From Triplophysa rosa (taxonomy: Eukaryota; Chordata; Actinopteri; Cypriniformes; Nemacheilidae): a DNA stretch of 64,000 bases. Location: positions 15,128,902 through 15,192,901 of the forward strand of contig NC_079910.1 in NCBI RefSeq assembly GCF_024868665.1, read 5' to 3'. The notes beneath the pieces were generated by a model. It was not told the DNA's origin, ran no database searches, and saw nothing but the letters and a program-made list of their open reading frames with translations. Below are positions 1-12,999 of this stretch, one piece after another. The translations under genes were made by a program, and so were the position numbers. Each line of letters opens with the position of its first letter. Positions within the stretch are counted from its first letter, which is position 1.

Positions 1-238
1 CATCACATCAAAAAGTGCAAGTATGAATGCAGCTGCCTGCCCACACTATCATCCCGTGCTGCTGTAGGATCTAGTGTTTTTGTTTTCTGTTTGCATTTTT
101 ATAATGTCGAGAACCGTTCATCCAATTGACTTCACGCAACGCAACAGCGCAAGCCGGAAGCGGCGCACCTCACATTAAAATAGTTCCACTTTGTTTTTAA
201 TGTCAAATTATATTTAAGTTAAATTTCTGTATTAAGTT

Positions 239-540
239 AATTTAGAAAAATGTTTGGAGTATTTTTTGTGTGTGGTTCAGGTGCTAGCATAGTTTAATTG
301 CCAACTGCGCTGGAGTGCGGATTTAAATGCATAACATCGAAATTGTTTAAACTGTTGCAGCAATTAAATTAGTTTTGTTATGTTTTCAATAGTAAATTAG
401 ATACATTTTGTTTCCTTTCTTACGTTAGCTTAGAAAAATGTTTTGAGTATTTCTTGTTTGTTGCTCAGGCACAGTACGTAGTTTGATTGCCAACTGCGCC
501 AGAGACGCGGATATAAACGCATGATGGTCATGAGACCGTT
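239..540. repeat. Diverged direct repeat, two copies
   Basis: Two similar stretches lie about 185 bp apart (roughly 239-355 and 427-540). Both contain TTAGAAAAATGTTT, then GATTGCCAACTGCGC or its near match, then a GCGGAT/GTGCGGAT block. This is a diverged tandem duplication of non-coding DNA, possibly inside the neighbouring hAT remnant. No coding potential was seen in either copy. Confidence 0.5.
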
Positions 541-813
541 TAAATTCCTCATTCTGTCACCGTAAGAAAAAAAACTTTGGATACGTGCATCACAGTGACA
601 TGCAACCTGTCTTCCTTACCGGGTCCCAAACTGCTCCAAATATTAGGTGTTTATATCATGCAGCGCTGCACAGACCGAACAGCGCAAAGCATCTTTCATT
701 AATTGCTCTCATGTTGTTTTGATAATATAAGCAGATCTGCGCAACACGCACATGAAGTTGAACACATAATAAATCACAAACTAGCATTATTATAGGCGTA
801 CTACTTACAGAAT

Positions 814-1130
814 TCATGCATTTTTTTCAAACTTTATTGTTTTGTTGGTCAGTTTCAAACCGCATATTTGGCACACTGCCTTTGTCTTGTCCTCACTGAA
901 TTTAAAGTGTTCCCACACACCTGAGGTCTTCGGCATTTTTGTCTTCTCCTTCAGATTAACTAAATCATGACGTTCACTTATGGGCGATTCATATTCAAGC
1001 ACGAATGCGAACCGCTTCACAGGGATGCCAGGTGTTAGGAATAAAAGGGAATAGGAATATTCAAATCTCAAAATTGAAAATCGAATGCCAACCCACCGAA
1101 CGAATATTCGAATATTCTGGTACAGCCCTA
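814..1130 (-). mobile_element. hAT-like transposon 5' end with BED-finger fragment
   Basis: Reading the minus strand from about 1130, a hAT-like terminus (TAGGGCTGTACCAGAATATT) is followed about 190 bp later by an ATG at 936-934. This opens a short frame starting MPKTSGVWEHF and containing AVCQICGLKL. A W-x-x-F stretch followed by CxxC is typical of BED zinc fingers at the N terminus of hAT/ZBED transposases. The frame stops at about 814, before any histidine pair or catalytic domain, so only a remnant or first exon is present. Its upstream ORF extension simply reads through the terminal repeat. Confidence 0.5.
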
Positions 1131-1266
1131 CTAGTGAGTTGTATGTTAAGTTCATGCATTCTTCTGATTTTAACAGGTTGTGGCCAACATGATTGAATAC
1201 TTGAGGGAGACTGAGATTTCTCCGCTCTTCCCCGCCAGTGTTGTTCTTGCACAGCTTTATGTTGAA

Positions 1267-1735
1267 GTGATAGTTCACCTAAAAATAGCATGTTTGTCAT
1301 CATTTACTAACCCTCAAGTTATAACCAAACTGGTGTGGGGAACCATTGACTACCCTAGTAGTAAGTTAATGGTGCCGCAGAATGGCTTGGTTTTCCATAT
1401 TCTTTAAAATATCTTCTTTCTTGTTCATCAGAACAAAGAAATGTATACAGGTTTGGACCAACTTAAGGGTGGGTAAATGATGACAGAGTTTTTATTTTTA
1501 ACTGTCCACAAAGGGAAAAGAAAGGAAAAATGTTAGCAACTGACATTTCTGGGACACCATTGACTACTATAGTAGGGAAAATTATTGTATCATGTTTTGT
1601 AGAATTTAGGAAAGCAAACAGTTCTAGGGCACCTTTAACTACCATTTAAATTTGTCCTACTATGGTAGTCAATGATGTTCCAGAAATGTAATTTACTAAC
1701 ACTTTATTCAAGCAAAAAAAGAAATTTATACAGCA
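1267..1735. repeat. Degenerate TTAA-type foldback MITE remnant
   Basis: This is a composite of diverged pieces of the commonest repeat in the window (consensus ends AGGGATAGTTCACCC / GGGTGAACTATCCCT). It retains the TTCACCTAAAAAT arm, the TCATCATTTACT block, the inverted partner GGGTAAATGATGACAG, and a second internal portion with ATTGACTACTATAGTAGG. The outer ends are worn. It carries no genes. Confidence 0.6.
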
Positions 1736-3140
1736 GGGCTCTAGACTAACTTTTTGCACTGGTTGCACTGGTGCGCCTAAACTTTTTTTCTTAGGTGCAC
1801 CAGCACAAAAGTTAGGTGCACCCAAATTTTCAACCGCAAATTTTTTTTTTAAATCATTGTCCATATAGGCAATATTGACTTGTAAATGATTAACTAACAA
1901 TCTGGTCAACATAAAGTTCTTTATTTGAAGCACAATTCTACAAGAAAGCAGGGCTCTAGACTTGAGAGAGATGGCACTGGTGCTACCAAGTTATTCAGTT
2001 GGTGGCACCAGCCCTTAATTTGATAGCACCAGAGTCATGGGGTGAGGTAAGAAAAAAGAATCACTAAAACTTCATTAAAATGTGTTTAATACATTAATAA
2101 ATCAATTAGAAATTAATACAAATCATTGTTTATGATTATTTTTTATTGTATATGTAAACTCTCTTTCAACACTTCACCATATTTAAAGCACATCTTTCTT
2201 AAAGCTACTTTCTTCCTTTATTTGTTGTGAACGACTCCTATAAGAGAACACAATTCCTTTAATATCAGTGAGTGTTTTTGGGCTGTCCGTTGTTGTTGTT
2301 TGATGAACATTATAAACAGAGATCTTTATTATGCTGTTGCCCCTTTAAGAGCTCGCGCAATATACAGTATTGGAACACGTGTTTTGTTTCCCAACTGTTT
2401 GGTCACGAAACAAACAAGGTTTCTTGTTAATATGGGAATTTTTAGGTTATTTTGTGTTAATATGTCCGTTTCAGAGTAAGAAGGCGTGAAAGAGAACTCC
2501 GTTTAGTATTTTGTGCTCTGACTCTCTGGGCGCGCGCATCTCAAACAACCCGCGAGACCTGAAGGCTTTTAGTGATTATTCTTCATGAAAGCTGCATTGA
2601 TACATGTTTGGCTTCTATCAATAGCGACTTACAAATAAATAGTATTTTGCGTGATGTATAACGTTTTGTATGCTTTGCAGTATTGTTAGAGATCTTTATA
2701 CAATAGTTTAGTGCATAAAGTTTAAACACTTGTTTCCTGCATTAGCTTCACATGCATACAATACTTGCAACACATTTCGTTATCTTTGCTGTTTTGTACC
2801 TTAGCCGGGGAAATTCTTGTATTCTGCATATTTATTTAAATTGCAAGATTGAGCGCTTCACTCGTCTGCTCTTTCGGTCCTTCGCCTCTTACCCGTAACC
2901 CGCGAATTACGTCTTTGGGGGCGGGGCACTGATAGATAAGTGAATGGTTGAAGGAGGGGAGACGAAAATGAGTGACTGAATGCGCAGCTTGCGCAATATA
3001 ACATTTCTGCGCATTAAATTTATAATACGCAAAAATTATATATTGATCAGTTTGACAGTCGCACCGGTGCGACCATTAAGAAAAACTTGTCGTACTGGCA
3101 GGAAAAATTGTCGCAAAATGAGACCATTTAGCGTGTCAGA
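1734..3140. repeat. Old repeat block with GCAGGGCTCTAGACT starts
   Basis: The motif GCAGGGCTCTAGACT occurs at about 1734 and 1948. In both cases it is followed by a patch rich in CACTGGT and GGTGCACC or its variants. Related GCACCGGTGCGACC sequence recurs near 3060. This looks like two nested or duplicated ends of one DNA-transposon family. The interior (2050-3000) is AT-rich without an open frame, and the exact boundaries cannot be fixed by eye. Confidence 0.35.
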
Positions 3141-4610
3141 GCATTGGTTATGATTTTCGGACGGATCAGGCCTTAACTTAACATTCTTAACAAAAAAGTT
3201 GTCAATCGTTCTTTTCATCTTCTCTCATCATCCGCGGCTACATCCACTCTGTTTATCTGACGGGCCTAGGCTACTCACCTCTCTGTCCGACTGCAGCACA
3301 GCATTTTCAAATGTACACAGGTACAGGAATATCTGGACCACGGCCAATCAGAGGGGGGTCCGCCCTTCACTATCTCCGATTGGTTTAGACCACGATATGG
3401 GCCTAATGTGTCTGTTGTTGAACCAAAGGGAGACTATCGCAGAGACTTTTTTTCCCTCGAACGGCTGGTAGCACCATAATAAAAGGCAGTAAAATATAAA
3501 ACTATGACTTACTCTATGCAGTACTATAGAAAATGCCATAATGCTCCTTTCAAACCCTTTATCACAGCTTAAAACACATTACCTACACACTGGGTTGTGC
3601 AGCAAAAATAGCACTACCCATAAAATGGGTTAGACAAAGTTAATGTTTGTGTAACTATGTACACCGTTTGTGTATTCACATCATTATATATAATTTTTAT
3701 ACACACAAACATAAATTGACATGTTTGTCTGTTCTGCTTTATATGTGCAGTGGAGTGAGGACACTTGATGATACTCTGGGGATGCTGTCGGCCGACACAG
3801 ATGGACTGGCAGTTACCATCAACACTGCTGCCTCAAAGCAGTCAGCTAACTAGCTAACAGATAATGAACTACACCCCCGATCCACGAAGCCCAGGATGTC
3901 TGGCTTCCTTGTGCTTTACTTGATTATTCTAATGCATCATAAAATGCTTTAATAAATAACCCAAACTGCCTGACAAACCCATTACTGTATCTTGTAGCAA
4001 TATAATCATAACAATAATCATCACATAACACTTCAAAGCAGAAAATGCTTTTTAAGACGAATCAAGTAACACCATAATGCCACATCCAACACCATAATGA
4101 GGTCACAACTACTAAACTTTATGGACAATAAAACAACAGACACACACGAGTGCAGCAATCTGATACTCGGATATAACAAGTGCCGGCTCAGAAAGTGCCC
4201 CCTTTTCCCTTTTATGCAGTTGCCCACCCACCAGCCTTCGGCCCATCTCTGGTGAATTCAGCGGTTGCCATTAACATCCTCTCACCCAAACAAGTATGTC
4301 ACTGTGCGGATGTCCACAGATAAAGCCAATATATTGTCAAAAGGATCCCGGGTCAAACCCCCTCCAGTGGCCTGTATACGTTTTAGCTAATGGATTAGGC
4401 AAAATGAGAGCAGACGCAGCTGTCATGTCATGCTGTCTGTCTGTGATCTTGGCTTTGTGGCACACACCTGACTTACTGTACTTACTCGGAGCCATATTTC
4501 ATACGACTGGCACGGTTCAGTGGGGCGGAAAATGGCACAGCGTTGAATCGTCAGAATCGCAATACCCATTCAAAGACAGCACGTGCCATTTGGATTTTTG
4601 AGTACGGTGA
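3141..4610. other. Intergenic, no gene recognised
   Basis: The open frames here are all short (about 100 codons or less) and match no family I know, and I saw no splice-flanked coding stretch. No clear terminal repeats were found in this interval. Confidence 0.4.
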
Positions 4611-4611
4611 T

Positions 4612-5292
4612 TTAAAGGGGTCGTATGACACGGCTAAAATGAATATTATCATTCGTTTTAGATGTAATGCAATGTGTATACACGATTTACGCTATATTTT
4701 CCACATACCGTGCTTGTTTGTATCTCCTCTTTGCCCCGCCTCTCTGAAACGTGCAGATTTTTAACAAAGCTCATGGCTCTGAAAAGCGAGGTGTGCTATG
4801 ATTGGCCAGTTCACCAGTGCGTAGTGATTGGTCGAATACTGCAAGCGTGTGACGGAAATGTAACGCCTCTTACCATATTTGGAACATCAGGTTCCAAAGC
4901 AATTGTACTAAAATAAAATCAACTGTATTTTCTTATAACAGAATCACAGGTTGCCAGGAAAAAAACTGAACAAGAAGTAAAAAGCGTACAGTGTGGAAAA
5001 TAAAAAAGTATCACAAAAATGAACAAAAGTGATGACATTCCTAATTCCTTACTTGCATATACATTTGGACGGTCTTAGTCAAATCATACCATGAACTGAC
5101 GTAGATTCGCCGGGGTGTGGTTACACGAGGCGTTTCAGGCAGGTCTGGGTGAGCACTCGCTTTTAGATAGAATGCATCTTTTGTTCCCACACTTTCATTT
5201 TTGAAATTTTACGTGTCTAATACATGCATGGGCAACTTATAACACACCAAAGACACAGAAAAACACATATTCGTGCCATATGACCCCTTTAA
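4612..5292. mobile_element. Non-autonomous DNA transposon, TTAA target site
   Basis: The element begins AGGGGTCGTATGAC after a TTAA (4612-4615) and ends with the inverted partner CATATGACCCCT before a TTAA (5289-5292). The roughly 670 bp interior has no long ORF, so it is a MITE. TTAA duplications are typical of piggyBac and Kolobok elements. The superfamily is not decided here. Confidence 0.7.
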
Positions 5293-5986
5293 AATGCAAC
5301 TCCAAAAACAAAAAAGCATCAAAAAGTGTCTAAAAGTTGGTTAGTCGAATAAAGTTCAAACTTAATTTGCCTTACACTGAAAATTACCATTTTTATATGT
5401 TGGGCACTGAGTTTTATTCAAGTGGAACAAGAAAGGAGTTACCACCATAAGCGTCAAAGCTGTTCTTTTTTTGTAGTCACTGGGTGTCAGGGTTAAATAT
5501 TAAGCTAGGTTTCGACCCGAGGTCTCCAGACTACCACGACATATGCTTATTACTGAACTACTACGTTATTTTTTCATTGGTCTTATCTTATCTCACCCAA
5601 GGCACAGAGTGGACCGAGGCAAATAAAAACTAGGTGCTCCCGCAAATCCCTCTCCTCTGAGAAATCAAACATCACAGGAAATGACATGAAACAGGAAGCA
5701 AAATATAGTTGTTGTTGTTATTACAGACAACGAAACTGGACACGACATTAGCCTAAACAAATCCCTCTATATGAAAAGTTTAGTCTGCTGTTATGATGAA
5801 AGATGTGTGATATATTTTATGACCTTCACGCTTCAGTTCATAAAAACTCCTTACATGGACTGTCTTATGTCACAGGCAGCACATATGTACTACTATGGTG
5901 GATGTATTTTTAGCTCAACAACTTGCTTGCTACACTTGCATAACATATTGTGGAGGTTGACCTCGGGTCTGTGAGAAAACTGAGTG

Positions 5987-5995
5987 TGTGTGTGA

Positions 5996-6031
<36 letters not shown>
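5987..6031. repeat. (TG)n microsatellite
   Basis: A nearly pure dinucleotide TG run of about 30 bp is preceded by an imperfect TG stretch. The CACACA-encoded peptide in the opposite frame is an artefact of the repeat. Confidence 0.9.
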
Positions 6032-6914
6032 TTACCGCAACTCACAGCTGAGTGGGAAAGTGTTTTCCAACATTTACACCCTTTCAAATAAACACAGAAT
6101 AAGCGATCGCTCATCTAAATAAGATTACACTACCCACAACTGTCCTCGCCTGTGAGAGCGGGCAACACCTCCAGGCGCTTCTCAATCTTTGGCCCCGTCA
6201 GGGTCTCCGTCTAACTCAGGATTAGAGGAACATTTATAGAATCCTCGCTCTGACAAAACAAACACTTCACCCGTGTGCTAATAAAAAAGGTTATTTATGG
6301 AGATGCCACAGCTAGAATGGATGTTGGCACACTAGCCTAGCATTTGAGGTTTAGTCTCTCAGCAGGACCATGAGAAGTGTATGGAGTCAGAGAATAAATA
6401 ATCGAGAATCTTTTTTGGACAAAATTATAGTACAGTAAACGCTATAGTGAAGTTTTACGGGTTGTAAAGAAGTCACCATGTGGCATCAGAGCTCATCGGA
6501 GGGGCTTTAGAGTAAAAGTGCACCCACCGGGAAGAACGGAGAGGTATGCACGGCCTTTACACATGTGACCAGAACTAATGGGGAGTAAGTCCTGGGTGGG
6601 CTTCTCTTTTCATACAAACACACACAAAGACAACGTTGGCATGGTTTCACGAGGACTTCGGCCTTATTTCAGTCTGGAATGTACAATTCTACTGTGGGAA
6701 ATAATATGGCCTGCGCAGCAGATTTACAAGCGAAAACTAGTTTTCCGCAGGAGAAGTGAAAGTTGTCTGTCTGTGTAAAACTTGCCAGGGCGTTCCTGTG
6801 ATTTCGTGTGTTGTGGGATTTACAGTTTTTAGCATGTTGCTATGCAGTTGCCAAGGTGTTATAGGTTGGTTGCTAGGGCGTTGGTAGGAAGTTGCTTACT
6901 TGACCAGCATTCTT

Positions 6915-7284
6915 ATGGGGCGGTCACATGAGACTTTTTGCTTCTTTGACTTCCATTCATACACATGCGAATGTGGAAGACCAGAAAAGCAAGCTTATTT
7001 TTCTAAGTTCAAGTTTGGTAAACTCTGAGGTGTGTCCAATAGAAAATCGCACGCCGTGACCTTTTCAGTTCCTTTTCAAAGGAAATGCTAATAATAATAA
7101 TAATATCACACAATCAAATTTTGTACAACAAATCATGAAAACAACAATAACCGTGCGAATACATCGGAATCAGTGATGTGTGAATAAAAACGTTTTATCA
7201 ACGTATTTTTATGGTTGCTGCTCATACACACAGGGCTCAAAAGACATTTTGCACTCTGAACATCTTATATGACCGCCCCCTTAA
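6915..7284. mobile_element. MITE with GGGGCGGTCA ends
   Basis: The left end has GGGGCGGTCACATGAGACTT. The right end has the inverted TATATGACCGCCCCC followed by TTAA. The left TTAA is decayed to TTAT. The interior of about 350 bp is non-coding. A fragment with the related GTGCGGTCACACAAGA occurs near 52505. Confidence 0.55.
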
Positions 7285-8260
7285 GAATAAAGGTGCTACA
7301 GGATGCCAAAGTGATTTAGACTATGAATAGGTAAGAAATTAAATGATTCTTAAGAACCTTTGTGTTAATGGTTCTTCTATGAACCTTTTGTGCCACCATT
7401 ATATTCAAGGGTGAAGCTCCAAAACTCCTGAATTCAGAACAAAACATTCTCTGTGTCCTCCACATAGCTCTCTGTGAGCGGTGAGCATTCTGGATGCATT
7501 AATGTAACTGTAAAATGTCATAATTCCCTTAGAAGTGTTTAGTGGGTGCTGCCCAAGCATACAGAGGGTCACACCGACCTGGGCTACAAAGTAAGGTAAG
7601 AAGATAGCGTGCCAATTTCATATCTCCTCGACAGCTTTCATCTGTTCGCCAGATTATTGGCGGGCTTCTGATCTCGCAGCCCATCCTCAGGTTACTGACT
7701 GTATGTTCTCCTCCACGCAGCGGTCTCACAGCGGTGGGAAATAACTGACCTCGCCTTGGCAGCACTCTGACAACATTAGAATCCAGAAAGATTTATCTCG
7801 TTCTTTATTTGTTGCTCAAGGTTTCTCTCTGCATTGGAAACACTAAATATTATATACCTGCTGTAGCTACGGTCTATCTTCCAATTCTGATACTGCGTAA
7901 AAGCCTGCAACTCACTTTGGGAAAAAAAAGAATAATAATAACCCGGTTTAAGAGAAACAAAAAAAGAATGAGGAGCAAAAATGTTAAGAATGTGTAGAAA
8001 AAGCCCAATGTTTGAAAAGGAGGCTGACTGTTTATATCAAGGTTTCTGCATTGTTTGATTGACTGTAATATGTCGGTGTTTCCAGATGTCTGGAATTTCT
8101 GAAAAAGCATATTTTTAAATCATTTTAATTGACTACAGAGACTTCAGAGAAGATCTTGTCTGGTAGAGACTTACGATAAAGCAATGTTAAATAGCTATTA
8201 TTCAATAAAGTTCAGTTAAATAAGACTTTATCTTACACACTGGTGTTCTTCATTCAAAAT

Positions 8261-8569
8261 TTAAAGGGATAGTTCACCCAAAAATGAAAATTCTGCCATC
8301 ATTTACTCACCCTCTTGTCATTTCAAACCTATGACACAAAACAAGATATTTTGAAAAATGTTGGTAACCGAACAACAGTGGCACCTATTCACTTCTATGG
8401 ACACAAATCCAATGCAAATCAATCGGTACCGCCGTTGTTTGATTACCATCATTCAAAGTATCTTTGAACTTTTTGTTGTGCAGAAGAAACAAAGTCATAC
8501 AGGTTTGAAATGACAAGAGGGTGAGTAAATGATGACATCATTTTCATTATGGGCGAACTACCCCTTTAA
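8261..8569. mobile_element. TTAA foldback MITE (AGGGATAG family)
   Basis: This is an intact copy. TTAA precedes AGGGATAGTTCACCC, and the inverted end GGGCGAACTACCCCT runs into TTAA. The arms are long inverted repeats, so the element can fold into a hairpin. It has no ORF. Confidence 0.8.
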
Positions 8570-10540
8570 CCGCATTGTGAAAAAATAAACAAATAAATAA
8601 AAAGATGAAAGTATTGTGACATCAATGTTTTCAAATACAGATGCGCTATTATGAGATTCTTGGTTGGGGCATGAAGCGGTGCAGATCCACCAGATCATTA
8701 AAATGTCAAGCTCGGTGTCTTATGGTTAGACGGCAATATGAAGTCTTTCTGCCACAAGCGAACATATGCATGAGAAGAATGCAGCGCAAGGCAACAGATG
8801 CCAAAAGACAGATTCACGGCCTCCTAAAATACACGCTCAATAAAAACTCTCGTATCTAACACCTAACTCTCCCAACACAACTTTTAAAACGCAAACAGTC
8901 AGGAAGCCCTGAGCAACAATCATTTTTCAGCAACACACAATTTTGATGGTGACATCATCAATCCAATGACAGTACAACGTTGACTGAAGCCATGAAACCG
9001 AAATGACGCTGTGAATTCACTAAAATATTCCGGCAAGTGTTTTAAGCCGAGTTTGAATGAGAATGCCAACCCTTCAGTGTCTATTTCTGCTACCACCTGT
9101 TAGCTCCGGCCAACACCCTACAGACCCTATGGTTTCACGCTACAACCGCCCTGTTCTGTTCCACACCACACTCCCATAGAACATGAGGTGAGGGGTTAAT
9201 CTGATATTGTGCTGAAGAAAACTACAAAGCACAGAGCAGATGGTCATCTTCGAGCATGGCTTCTGCTTATACAACCAAGCCAAGAGAGACTCAAGAGAAG
9301 CATTTTTGAGTTGAACTACATTGATATTTATGCATTTGTGCAGAAGATGAATAACAGATAAATGAAAATCTGAGGTAAGATAAACCTTGAAACATTCCTC
9401 TATGGGTGGACGTGGAAAAACCAACAATGGATGGGTCGAATCTAGGACATCTGACCGTTTGCTTCATAATTTTGACCAGCAACTGGTCAAAGTTGCTGGT
9501 CTAAGACGAAAGAAGATGAAAAGACTATAAAGTGGGGGAAAAGAGCCTCAGACAATTATCCGAACGTCTGTCACAATCGTTTCCCCAAAATTCTGCATCC
9601 ATTTATCTCGGAAACGATCTGTAGAGGATTGACAGGCTGTGAAAGAGAAGGACGTTTACTATGGATGGTTTATTTCATTATTTCATTTGAGGTTTCACTC
9701 AAGTCTGTGTCACAGCGGCCTGTGTTTAGTTATGGTAATAGGGATTTGAACAAACCAATGACATCAGTATAACAGTCTTCTGATAGTGATGCTTTTTTTT
9801 AGCAAACACCCCTAACAAACTCCTTTTGGTTTGGACAAGATAGACCAACCAAATACTTGCAATAGGTTTCAAATTATGAAAACGTTTAAACATTATATTC
9901 CTAGGGAAATGAAGAGTGTTAGAACTTCCTCATTTTCTTCAAAACCTCAAAGCAGATGCTGCCTGCCATGATATCTCAGGTTAGCATCAGAAAGACTGTT
10001 TCTGTGTCATGCAGACAAGTTCGCAGAAATGATGCATCACTACAACGTTATATGTTGACAAAGTTGTTTCACGGATGAATTGTAATGAAATATATACCTC
10101 AAACAACAATAGAACAAACCAGTGAGTAACGTTATACCAGAACATGCAAATCCGTTTCCACCTGCAATCTCAGAGATTCAAAGTTTCTTCATGTAAACAA
10201 AGCAGCTACATTTATTTACGAATTCATGTATACTTCATTCATATAAATAAGGATGCAACATATAAAAGTGAAATCCTCCTCGATTTAACCCATGAAAACG
10301 AACTTTTGGCTTCTGAAAATCAAATGAAAACTTCACGCATAGCGATTCAAAGTACGATCTTTTAATCGTAATTTCACTTCAGATACTGTGAAATGCTGGC
10401 GACTGTCAGCAAGTAACTTACTAAGTAAAAGTTCATCTAGGTTACATTCAATGGAATACGCATTCAATCCAGCCCGTTAACACAAAGAAGTGGTAAAATA
10501 CGAGGCACATTTGAAGGCATAATGTGTTCTTGTCTACTTA
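8570..10540. other. Intergenic, no gene recognised
   Basis: No open frame with recognisable content, no strong terminal repeats and no RNA gene was seen. If the CpG-rich block to the right is the first exon of a leftward gene, this interval would be part of its first intron. Confidence 0.35.
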
Positions 10541-10541
10541 C

Positions 10542-10930
10542 CTGCATTCAAAGTATTACAGTCTCTGGATTCGGATGAAAACCCCGACGTTTTGTCTCCC
10601 GCAAACTCGCAGTGATTTGTATTCCCGATTAATCCACAGCAGCGGCAGCGCGGCGATTTTCAGTCTTTAAACTTCGCCGGGAGCGCGCCTCGCGCACGCA
10701 CACACGTGTTTGTCCCCGACCGTCTGTCTGACTCTACTACATCAAAAAGTAATTTACCCGAAACAAACCAATACGCGTTTCTGGGTATTTTCAGACACGC
10801 AAACTCCGGGAAGACCGTCTCTCCTCGGTGTTTCGCAGCTCTGTGTGTATTTGGAGAGGGATAACGGGAGATGAGAGTCACACAGTAGCGTTATTGTCCG
10901 CGAGTGCAGCCCGGTGGCCGCTGCTGGAAA
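10542..10930 (-). promoter_or_regulatory. CpG-rich block, likely first exon and promoter of a leftward gene
   Basis: Roughly 10560-10930 is rich in CG dinucleotides (for example CAGCGCGGCG and GAGCGCGCCTCGCGCACG), in contrast to the CpG-poor surroundings. On the minus strand it ends in TTTGAATGCAG|GTAAGTAG at about 10542, a consensus splice donor. I infer a non-coding first exon on the minus strand whose coding exons lie to the left, beyond or within the first 10 kb. It would be head-to-head with the MAP kinase gene 4.3 kb away. No coding exon of this gene was identified. Confidence 0.4.
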
Positions 10931-11898
10931 AAGGGTTGGGCTTCAAGCATCGTCCCAACAAGAGACTACGCTACACTAAAGGTGACATAACATCAACAAA
11001 ATTATTCATCTCGTGTTTTTTAAATAAAATGTTGTAAAAGATTCCACTCTTTTTAAAATGTATAAAATAAATAAATGTAAAAAATATACATTTGTTGTTG
11101 TATTCATGGTATGCTACATAAGCTTAGGTTATTATGAGATGTAGGGGTGGTTTTCCCTACAGGGTTTAAGATAGTCCTAGACTAAAATAAATGTTAAAGC
11201 TGTCTAAACTGAAAACAGCTTGCACAGCTCGCATCATAAAATAAACCAGTGTCCTTGTTTTGTCTCAAAATGCAGTGACTGCCCCATTATGTTTTTTTTC
11301 CACAGAAGATAGTTGACTCTACACAAAAATAGGTCTAAACAGTAAAAATACCGTATAAGCACCATGTTTTTGAAACATATTAAACTTGAATATAAATGAA
11401 TTAATACAGAAATAAATAAATAAATTGGTAATTTAATAAATATAAATACATCCAGGTTTGGTGCTCCATTTTTCTTTCTTTATTCTTTTATGGGTCTTTC
11501 TTTAAAAGCAAAATTAGAATTGGAAGTTTCTATTTATGGGACATTGTATTTATATAGCATGTTTATATTCACGTATATCCGTTTCAGTACACATAATGTT
11601 TATATGTAGCCAATAAACTGTGTTCAGGTTTGTTTGAGTATACTAGTGAGGACATTACATAGACTTCCATTGATTTTATATCAGGCTTATGATATATTCT
11701 ATCCCCTATCCCTAACCCTTAACCTAATAATCACACAAACATGTGCACTCTATTACATTTAAAGAAAAACACTATTTGAGCGAATTATGAGCCTTTTTAT
11801 TTAGTGAGGACCAGTAAAATGTCCTCACAAGTGGGTTCACACGTATTTCACTGTGGTACTGAGGACATTTGGCCCTCACAAATATAGCTAAACCAGTA

Positions 11899-11902
11899 CA
11901 CA

Positions 11903-11992
<90 letters not shown>
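11899..11992. repeat. Compound microsatellite (CACG)n(CA)n
   Basis: A run of about 17 CACG tetranucleotides passes directly into a CA dinucleotide run. The Cys/Val/Arg/Ala-rich frame on the opposite strand is a repeat artefact. A shorter CACG/CA compound tract recurs at about 17680-17733. Confidence 0.95.
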
Positions 11993-11994
<2 letters not shown>

Positions 11995-12574
11995 GGTATT
12001 ATTCATATTATTAGGTAAGCCTTTAAAGAGAACTTAATAAAAAAGGTTATGTGTGAAACAACATATGCAAAGTGTGAAATGTAAAAAAAAAGTAAAATAA
12101 TTCCAGAATCTGGTTATAAATAATGTAATGTAATTCCACCTCTACCTAAATTGTATGCGAATCGATAGGCCCTATATCCTTGTTAGAGTTTGAAGTGGGA
12201 TACAGAAATATGATCAGACAGAGAGAATGAGAGACCATGTTGACCATTTTATTCACTCATGGTCACACAGATGGTGGGTGTGTTGAGTAGGTGTTTGTTT
12301 GAGTGGGTGTGTCTGTGCTGTGGGAGTTCACGGTGTGCCAAAGAAAGAACACACAAACACATTCATGAACACACAGCCAATCCCTCTATGTCTCTCTTCC
12401 TCCATCACAGACACATATAGCCAATCCCTCTCCACCACACTGCATCATAAAAACACAACCAATCTCTTGTCACCTCTGTGAATGGGCTGTCCCCTCCACA
12501 CCTTAAAAGTAAACCAACACCAAGGCCTTACTCTTTTCCACAAACACGTCAGTTTTTAGCACATCGGCCCAGTA

Positions 12575-12720
12575 TGTTTCTGTTGCTCAATTGGTAGAGC
12601 ATTGCATCAGGCGAGGTCATGGGTTTGATGGGAACACACATACATAAATATAAATCAAATGTATATAAGTCGCTTTGGGTAAAAGTGTCTACCCGTTGCA
12701 TAACTGTAAATGTAATGGTT
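12575..12720 (+). mobile_element. tRNA-derived SINE
   Basis: The head resembles a tRNA promoter, with an A-box-like GCTCAATTGGTAGAGCATTG and a B-box-like GGTCATGGGTTTGAT. The tail (TAAGTCGCTTTGGGTAAAAG, then TGTAAATGTAA) is the conserved 3' end shared by many fish SINEs and LINEs. It is a retroposed copy, not a tRNA gene, because the body does not close into a cloverleaf. Confidence 0.65.
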
Positions 12721-12999
12721 TCTATTCTATACATTGGGGTTATAGATGCTTTAATATTTTGGCAGAGTAAAACAATGATTCAGTCTGTTGTGCAGTTGAT
12801 TCATATTAAAAAACATACAAAGTGATCCTATGTAAACCAGGAGAGGGCGCTATGACCCAAACTTTGTATTTTTACGTAAGTATCAGGGGGTTTTATGACA
12901 GTCACCTATGGTTTTCTTCAAACCTAAGACAGCTTTCTTGTTACCCAGTTAATGACTAAACTGATAGGGATTTGTTAGAAAACTGGTTTCAGACAGTCT

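Noticed and set aside
11772..11993. Cys/Val/Arg/Ala repeat protein
   Set aside because: It is a translation of the CACG/CA microsatellite.
12575..12720. Possible tRNA gene
   Set aside because: A- and B-box-like motifs are present, but the body does not form a cloverleaf and a SINE tail follows.
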